Origin: Aspidiotus rigidus
Lineage: Eukaryota > Arthropoda > Insecta > Hemiptera > Diaspididae
Reading direction: 5' to 3'
NCBI GenBank assembly: GCA_035079385.1
Contig: JAVHKY010000029.1
Span: forward strand, 3,968,001 to 4,032,000
Length of the DNA stretch: 64,000 nucleotides
Each line of letters starts with the position of its first letter. The stretch's first letter is position 1. This document shows positions 58,989-64,000 of the stretch, in pieces. Position numbers and translations under genes: made by a program. The notes below the pieces were generated by a model that was not told the origin of the DNA, searched no databases, and was given only the letters and a program-made list of their open reading frames with translations.

Positions 58989-61937
58989 TTATTTCTCTCT
59001 CGTCAATTTTCTGCGTTCTTCTTCAATTTCTTTTTCCCAAAGGGCCTTGACTGTTTGAATCAGGTAGTTACGGGTTTCCTCTTCATCACCATCAAGTATT
59101 TCTGGCCGATTTCTCTCGTATATTTTGCATTCTGTAAAGATATGGTTTGGCGTTTCTTCAGGAAATCCACACCTGCAACTTGGATCGGTTCTCCTTAGAT
59201 ATTTTTTGAAGGAACCGTGACCACTAAGGCCTTGTGCCAGCCAGAAACACGGGGGTTCCCTGGTTTTACATGCCTTCGGTAATAGCATTTTTGTCCACTT
59301 GCCTTTTTCACTCTTGTCCCATTCGTCTTGCCATAATGCATTTCCTCTTCTTTCAAGTTCTTCTCTATATTCTTTCATCTTCATTTGTTTTTCTGGGGGA
59401 CTTATCATCATTTTCTTCATATCAATATCCATTTTTCTCTTCTTTCCTGTGATTAGGGCCTGTATTACTATATCGTACTTCATCGGCCTGACTCCTGTTA
59501 TAATGGTTGCTGGAATGTATGACACTGTCCTGTACAGCCTTCCACAGCAGTGGACCATGCTCTTGTGTGCTACATTTATGTGTTTATTCACTTCTTTTAC
59601 TCCCATTCTGTGCGCAAAAACCGTTGCACAGTATTTCATCATTGCCCCGGCAGTTCCCTCAAGCATTATTTTTCTCGCCTTTGTAGAGTATCCAAAAGTG
59701 TTTCTGCAGATGGCACTCAGTTTTGTTATCACCTTTGTTGCTTTTAGACTCATTTCCTGGCAGTGTGGACCCCACGTCATATTTTCATCCATATATACTC
59801 CTAAGTACTTCATGGTTTCTTTTCTCCTTATTTGGCTATCGATCTTCAAGATGTATTTCTTCTCATTTCCTCTGCCTTTCCTCTGTATTAGAAGTCCCTC
59901 TGTTTTCCCTACATTCAAATCGAGGTTTGGGTTTTCCTTCAGATATTTGTTCATGTTTTCAATTTCTTTTTTAACTTTTGTTTGCAGGCTTTCTATGCTG
60001 TCATCCCCTATGAGTAGGAGTGTGTCATCTGCGTAGCAGAAGTGACACACCCATCTACTTGACAACATCCTCAGTACTCTGTTATACCCTATGTTCCATA
60101 GTAGGGCACTGATAACGCTTCCTTGCGGGGTTCCTCTTTGCAGCGTCATTTTCTCGTCTCCATATTCTACATTTCTTTCGTATAGGTACGATTTTATCAT
60201 CATTATTAGATGTTGCGGTATTTTCATATCATTCATCTCCTTTATCAGGTACATCCATTCAACATGGTCGAATGCCCCTGATATATCCAATGAGATGGCC
60301 ATAACATACCTTGTTGCTTTTCTCATTTGGTTTATTTTTTTGCATACCGCATAGACGCAGTCTTCGGCTCCCCTTCCTTTCCTAAATCCATACTGTTGGT
60401 TGGATAGTTGTGGATCTACTACTTTACACAATCTGCTGGCTATACACCTCTCTAGCAGTTTTCCTAGTGTTGGAAGCAAAGTGATCGGTCTATATTCCCC
60501 GACGTCATTCTCTTGAAGTTTTCCTTTTCTAATCATGTTGACTTTCCCCTCCTTCCAGACTGTTGGAAATGTCTTCCATCTTAGGCATGTATTAAAGAGC
60601 CATGGTATTAGACCGGGATGTCTCTTGTTTACCAGCTTCAGTGATTTATAATTGATGCCATCCTTCCCTGGGGCCGACTGATTTTTACATTTCTTTAAAA
60701 TTTTTGTTATTTCCATATCATTTATGTGTTCATATTCCTCTTGTGGGTCCAGTGTGTGCTGATAATCCATTGTTATCTCACTTTTTGGGAATTTTGCATT
60801 TAGCAGGTATCTGCATGCTTCTTGGTCTGTTGTTGTTATTCTACCATCGCTTTTGATTATCTGCGGGTATCCTGATGATCTTGGTGCTTTATGTTTGACC
60901 ATTATTTTATATGGCTTCCCCCATGCTCTCGATTTATCTACAAATTTACGCCAGGCGTCTTCTTTTGCTTTTTGTATTTCTCTGCGATATTCTTTTCTCA
61001 GGTCCTTTCTTGTGTTATTCAAAGTTGGTATTCTTTCTGCGTTTTTGCACCTTTGTATTTTCCTATTTAGTTTCTTCATTGCTTGTTGGTAGCTTTCAAG
61101 TTTGATTGACCACCAATATGTTTTCGCTCTTCTTGGTGTTTCAGTCGTGGCTGTCTCTACTGCTTCTTTTATCCATTTTGTGAGTGTTGCAGCGTTTTCT
61201 TCTACAGCATTGAGAGTGTCAGCAAGTTTGAACTGTGGGACTATGCTGATTTTTGAATGGAATTTCTCTAAGTCGATTTTTTTGATCATATTCTGTTGGA
61301 TCATTCCTTGTGGAATCTCTCCTCTATTATTTATTTCAAAATTTATGAAAAGATGATCAGAAAGGGTCTCATCATACTTCATGACTTCCCATTTTTCTAC
61401 TTTCACATTCTTACTTAGGGTGTAATCATTTGTTGTATATCTTCCTTGGTGTGTACAGGTGTAATCACCTGAGTTTTCTATATGTAAAGTATTTCTGACA
61501 ATAAATTTTGCAAATTCCACATCTCTCTTTCTGATTGCTTTTGTTTTAGCGAAATCTCGCCATCGGCAATTAAAGTCTCCAGTTATAACGATTTTCGGGT
61601 GTCTTAAGTCACATTTTCTCTCTATTTCATCAATCACTGGCTCTATGTCATGATTTGGTGATGCATATATGCTAATGATTCTGATTGGTCCAATCTCAAT
61701 ATATACAGTATATTCTTCAATGCGGCTCCTTTGGATGATGATATTTCTGGCTAGTATGGCTGAGTTACTATTTGAATAGGCTACCCATCCTGGGGTGCCT
61801 ACTATCTTTTCGTTCTTCATTGGTTGTTCAGATATGCATATTACATTGGCACCAATTCTGTCTGCGTACTGCAGAGCCAAGTTTAAGGAGTGGTTTGATC
61901 TTCCGGTATTGATTTGTATTATTTTTATTACAGTCAT
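58989..61937 (-). CDS. LINE ORF2: AP endonuclease and reverse transcriptase
   Basis: 982 residues, intact. The N-terminal endonuclease/exonuclease/phosphatase domain (about 1-220) has the motifs IIQINTGRSNHSL, VICISEQP, ITGDFNCRW and LSDHLFINF. The reverse transcriptase (about 430-730) has APGKDGINYKSLK, LLPTLGKLLERCIASRL, QYGFRKGRGAEDCV, SLDISGAFDHVEW, GTPQGSVISALLWN and the catalytic CYADDTLLLI. The C-terminal region ends with a zinc-binding cluster, CRCGFPEETPNHIFTEC. There is no RNase H domain. The start ATG overlaps the ORF1 stop (ATGA), which suggests translation by termination-reinitiation, as known for some other LINEs. Long antisense frames over this region are shadows. Confidence 0.95.
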   Translation of the reverse strand: MTVIKIIQINTGRSNHSLNLALQYADRIGANVICISEQPMKNEKIVGTPGWVAYSNSNSAILARNIIIQRSRIEEYTVYIEIGPIRIISIYASPNHDIEPVIDEIERKCDLRHPKIVITGDFNCRWRDFAKTKAIRKRDVEFAKFIVRNTLHIENSGDYTCTHQGRYTTNDYTLSKNVKVEKWEVMKYDETLSDHLFINFEINNRGEIPQGMIQQNMIKKIDLEKFHSKISIVPQFKLADTLNAVEENAATLTKWIKEAVETATTETPRRAKTYWWSIKLESYQQAMKKLNRKIQRCKNAERIPTLNNTRKDLRKEYRREIQKAKEDAWRKFVDKSRAWGKPYKIMVKHKAPRSSGYPQIIKSDGRITTTDQEACRYLLNAKFPKSEITMDYQHTLDPQEEYEHINDMEITKILKKCKNQSAPGKDGINYKSLKLVNKRHPGLIPWLFNTCLRWKTFPTVWKEGKVNMIRKGKLQENDVGEYRPITLLPTLGKLLERCIASRLCKVVDPQLSNQQYGFRKGRGAEDCVYAVCKKINQMRKATRYVMAISLDISGAFDHVEWMYLIKEMNDMKIPQHLIMMIKSYLYERNVEYGDEKMTLQRGTPQGSVISALLWNIGYNRVLRMLSSRWVCHFCYADDTLLLIGDDSIESLQTKVKKEIENMNKYLKENPNLDLNVGKTEGLLIQRKGRGNEKKYILKIDSQIRRKETMKYLGVYMDENMTWGPHCQEMSLKATKVITKLSAICRNTFGYSTKARKIMLEGTAGAMMKYCATVFAHRMGVKEVNKHINVAHKSMVHCCGRLYRTVSYIPATIITGVRPMKYDIVIQALITGKKRKMDIDMKKMMISPPEKQMKMKEYREELERRGNALWQDEWDKSEKGKWTKMLLPKACKTREPPCFWLAQGLSGHGSFKKYLRRTDPSCRCGFPEETPNHIFTECKIYERNRPEILDGDEEETRNYLIQTVKALWEKEIEEERRKLTREK

Positions 61938-64000
61938 TCTATGTTTTCAGCTTTATCCCCTTCCTCTGTAAGGGTGGAGGGATTTGTTCTCTCTTCTTCC
62001 TCCTGTGACACAGTGACAGTTTCTTTGACTTGATCTCTTCTGCTGAGGTAGTATTTTTTTATATATCGTTTCCTAATCGGGCATGTTTTATCACCAGTTG
62101 AGTGGTCTGGGTTGACATATAATGTCCTATTGCTTTTTCCTGTCAATTTTATCCTGTTGTTATGGGCTCTGCAGTCTATGCATTGTTTATTAGGGTCTTT
62201 TGCCTCTTCTATCCTGCTTACCGCAGTTTCATTGTCAACATTGCAGTGATTTTTGGTATGTCCCAAAGCGCCGCATTTCTGGCACTTGATCAGGTTGGGC
62301 GTAGTGTCAATAGCACATTTATTGAAATATATAAATATTGTGCGTGCACCGCATACTTCATTGTATAGCTCTTCCTTGCACATGCAGTGTGCAACTTGTA
62401 GCTCCTTGCTTTTATACTTGTGTAGCGTCACGCTGTTTGGGCAGATACCCCATCTTTTTTCTATAGCATATGTAATATTTTCTACCTTTGCTTTAATTGG
62501 AATGTTGTGAATTCTAAACTCGTGTTCACGATTAGTGAGAAATTTCTCTTTTAGAGATGCTTTAGGGAGGATCTTTCTTATCTCCTCTAATTTAGCCTCT
62601 TCTACAGCAAGGAGAGCTGCTCCGGATGGGTATATTATCGGAATATCTATTATTCCTAGTGTGTCGGGGTCTTTCTCAAGGCTGCCAAGCTTCTCAGCTA
62701 AGGGTCTTTTGTCGCTGTCATTTTCCGGGATAACGAGAATTCTTTGTATGTTCTTCTTTTGTGGGTTCTTAGCTCTCACTGTCGCTGTGCGTTTCTGTTT
62801 CTGTTTGGGAATAGCTGCGGTTGCAGCATAGGATGTTCCTGTAGGCCATCTGAATACTGCCTTTCCGCTATCATTGGTTCGCGGACCACCTGACCAGGGG
62901 AGGCTGCTGGGTGTTGCTACGTCCATTTGCCTTTCTGCTTGCGGCTCTTGTCCCTTCTTCTTCTTTCTTTGAGATCTTGGGAATAAGTATTCTTGTGTTT
63001 CTTGCCTTTCTCCGGCGGTGTCGCTGTTATGGGGCCCTGTTCCCATCTGGTGATCCACAATTCTTAGTGGGGGGAGCATTTGTCTTGCGTTCTTTTCTTT
63101 GCCTGTTGGCTTCTTGAGGATGTTATCTATTATTTTTGGTAGCTTGTCCAATATCACTTTTGTTATTATTTCCTCCAATTCATTTGGGAGTATTGCAGGA
63201 TTTAGTGTCTCTTTTTGCTGTTCTTTTTCCATTTCCATTTTTCGTATCACTAGTTTCAGTTGGACTATCTCATTCCTCTGTTTGACTAATTCGGAATTTG
63301 CCTCACGAATTTTTATCTGTGTTTCATTTGGAGACTTTGTTGTATTTTCTAGTTCATTTTTCTGTGATTCAATTGTTTCATTCAGTTGGTTTATAGTCTT
63401 TGTCATTTCCTCAACTTTTTTGCTTAGCTGGAGTATTTGTGCTCTTGTTTTTCTCTGCTCACCTCTTATTTCCTCAGCCTCAGCTCTACTCCTTCTGAGT
63501 TCAGAGATGTTCAAGTCAAGCTGTTGTGTCAAGTCCTTGTTTTCTTTTTCTAAGAATTGTATGTATTCATTTTGCTCATCAGTATCGTCGCCCTCCTCGT
63601 TCTCCAGCGTTTCATTGGACTTACTACTTTCAATTGTGTAGGAGTCGAGGGTCCTTGTTTTCCCTCTTGCCTCCTTCAGCCACTTGTCCATTTCTGTACA
63701 TTCGGCCTGCCTTCTTCCGATTTTTGCATTCCATGTTTCACCTTGTGTTGGTGGCTCATAATAGTTGAATTTTATTGGAAGATCGGAGAAATCGTTAAAA
63801 CCCATTAGTTTTATAGCGTCTAGATGCATTTTTGCTTTCTTGTTCTTGGGAGTGTATTTTGGGTATGTGTGTTGTAGCAGCTTGCGTTCTGGTGGCGGTT
63901 TGCACTTCCAGTCCTTGATACTGAAGGAGCCGCATCTTTCTTTTATCTTCTTTATTAAGTTGAGAGCTTCTGCTTTTTCTATTTTGATATCGCAATAAGT
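61934..64000 (-). CDS. LINE ORF1: coiled-coil, CCHC nucleic-acid-binding protein (5' end outside window)
   Basis: The frame is open without a stop from the window edge (64000) to the TGA at 61934, at least 688 codons. The ATG at 63829 is therefore probably internal. A coiled coil rich in Glu, Lys and Gln spans roughly residues 85-240 counted from that ATG (NKDLTQQLDLNISELRRS and following heptads). A low-complexity basic linker follows. The C-terminal part has a zinc knuckle, CQKCGALGHTKNHC, and a second cysteine cluster (CIDCRAHNN ... HSTGDKTC). The protein is expected to package element RNA. It ends in an acidic tail overlapping the ORF2 start. Confidence 0.88.
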   Translation of the reverse strand, partial: TYCDIKIEKAEALNLIKKIKERCGSFSIKDWKCKPPPERKLLQHTYPKYTPKNKKAKMHLDAIKLMGFNDFSDLPIKFNYYEPPTQGETWNAKIGRRQAECTEMDKWLKEARGKTRTLDSYTIESSKSNETLENEEGDDTDEQNEYIQFLEKENKDLTQQLDLNISELRRSRAEAEEIRGEQRKTRAQILQLSKKVEEMTKTINQLNETIESQKNELENTTKSPNETQIKIREANSELVKQRNEIVQLKLVIRKMEMEKEQQKETLNPAILPNELEEIITKVILDKLPKIIDNILKKPTGKEKNARQMLPPLRIVDHQMGTGPHNSDTAGERQETQEYLFPRSQRKKKKGQEPQAERQMDVATPSSLPWSGGPRTNDSGKAVFRWPTGTSYAATAAIPKQKQKRTATVRAKNPQKKNIQRILVIPENDSDKRPLAEKLGSLEKDPDTLGIIDIPIIYPSGAALLAVEEAKLEEIRKILPKASLKEKFLTNREHEFRIHNIPIKAKVENITYAIEKRWGICPNSVTLHKYKSKELQVAHCMCKEELYNEVCGARTIFIYFNKCAIDTTPNLIKCQKCGALGHTKNHCNVDNETAVSRIEEAKDPNKQCIDCRAHNNRIKLTGKSNRTLYVNPDHSTGDKTCPIRKRYIKKYYLSRRDQVKETVTVSQEEEERTNPSTLTEEGDKAENIE

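Larger units (their letters stand above)
58600..64000 (-). mobile_element. Non-LTR retrotransposon (LINE) with open ORFs, 5' end beyond window
   Basis: Read on the minus strand: ORF1 (open from the right edge), ORF2 overlapping it by 4 bases (ATGA), a 3' untranslated region of about 360 bases, and an A-tail of about 27 bases (seen as T at 58600-58627). Neither frame has an internal stop, which suggests recent insertion. The 3' untranslated region has four degenerate copies of CTTATGCATAAGGCTA (plus-strand reading; 58793, 58883, 58912, 58939). Apurinic-endonuclease plus RT without RNase H, and a CCHC ORF1, place it in the jockey/R1-type LINEs; the exact clade is undetermined. It inserted next to degenerate copies of the 45-bp repeat. 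Confidence 0.93.

Noticed and set aside
59299..60036. 245-residue plus-strand ORF and other plus-strand frames from 59234 to 63998
   Set aside because: Antisense shadows of the LINE ORFs, whose domains are unambiguous on the minus strand.

Overview
The window is animal nuclear DNA, most likely from a sap-feeding hemipteran insect (whitefly, mealybug or scale-insect type). Eight multi-exon or single-exon protein genes can be assembled. Seven of these are ordinary animal families: acid sphingomyelinase, SLC25A44-like mitochondrial carrier, KLHL18, DcpS, SEC23IP/DDHD phospholipase, a hemicentin/VWA7-like membrane protein and an ABC transporter. The introns are AT-rich GT-AG introns, and every internal exon junction I assigned keeps the reading frame. 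The eighth gene is a bacterial-type pantothenate synthetase (panC) with no introns, lying between two animal genes. The hemipteran assignment is inference: a bacterial pantothenate synthetase has been reported in the whitefly Bemisia (as panBC) and in spider mites, and the low gene density and heavy repeat load argue against a compact mite genome.

Layout: 1-9703 acid sphingomyelinase (minus, 3' end beyond the left edge), with large introns full of repeats including a 1.1-kb foldback built of 45-bp units. 9704-13429 is intergenic, with four foldback or MITE elements. 13430-14697 SLC25A44-like carrier (plus). 15973-18926 KLHL18 (minus, convergent with the carrier). 20722-21498 panC (plus). 22362-23705 DcpS (minus, convergent with panC). 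24674-50077 SEC23IP-like phospholipase (plus). Its proposed 16.5-kb first intron contains the whole VWA7/hemicentin-like gene (25140-40345, minus) and several mobile elements. 50690-52080 is a decayed RNase-H-bearing LINE. 52631-55953 holds the C-terminal half of an ABC transporter (minus). 58600-64000 is a LINE with open ORFs on the minus strand, its 5' end beyond the right edge.

The genes form no operon-like system. The item of most biological interest is panC, which makes pantothenate (vitamin B5) from pantoate and beta-alanine. Animals normally lack it. In a nuclear genome it would suggest that the insect supplies, or shares with an endosymbiont, the last step of B5 synthesis. No panB is visible in the window. 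The second theme is the density of non-autonomous transposons. Three hAT-type elements have perfect 8-bp target duplications; other foldbacks are mariner-like or unclassified, and a 45-bp repeat family recurs throughout.

All assignments were made by eye. Exon limits come from splice consensus plus frame continuity and were not checked against RNA or databases.
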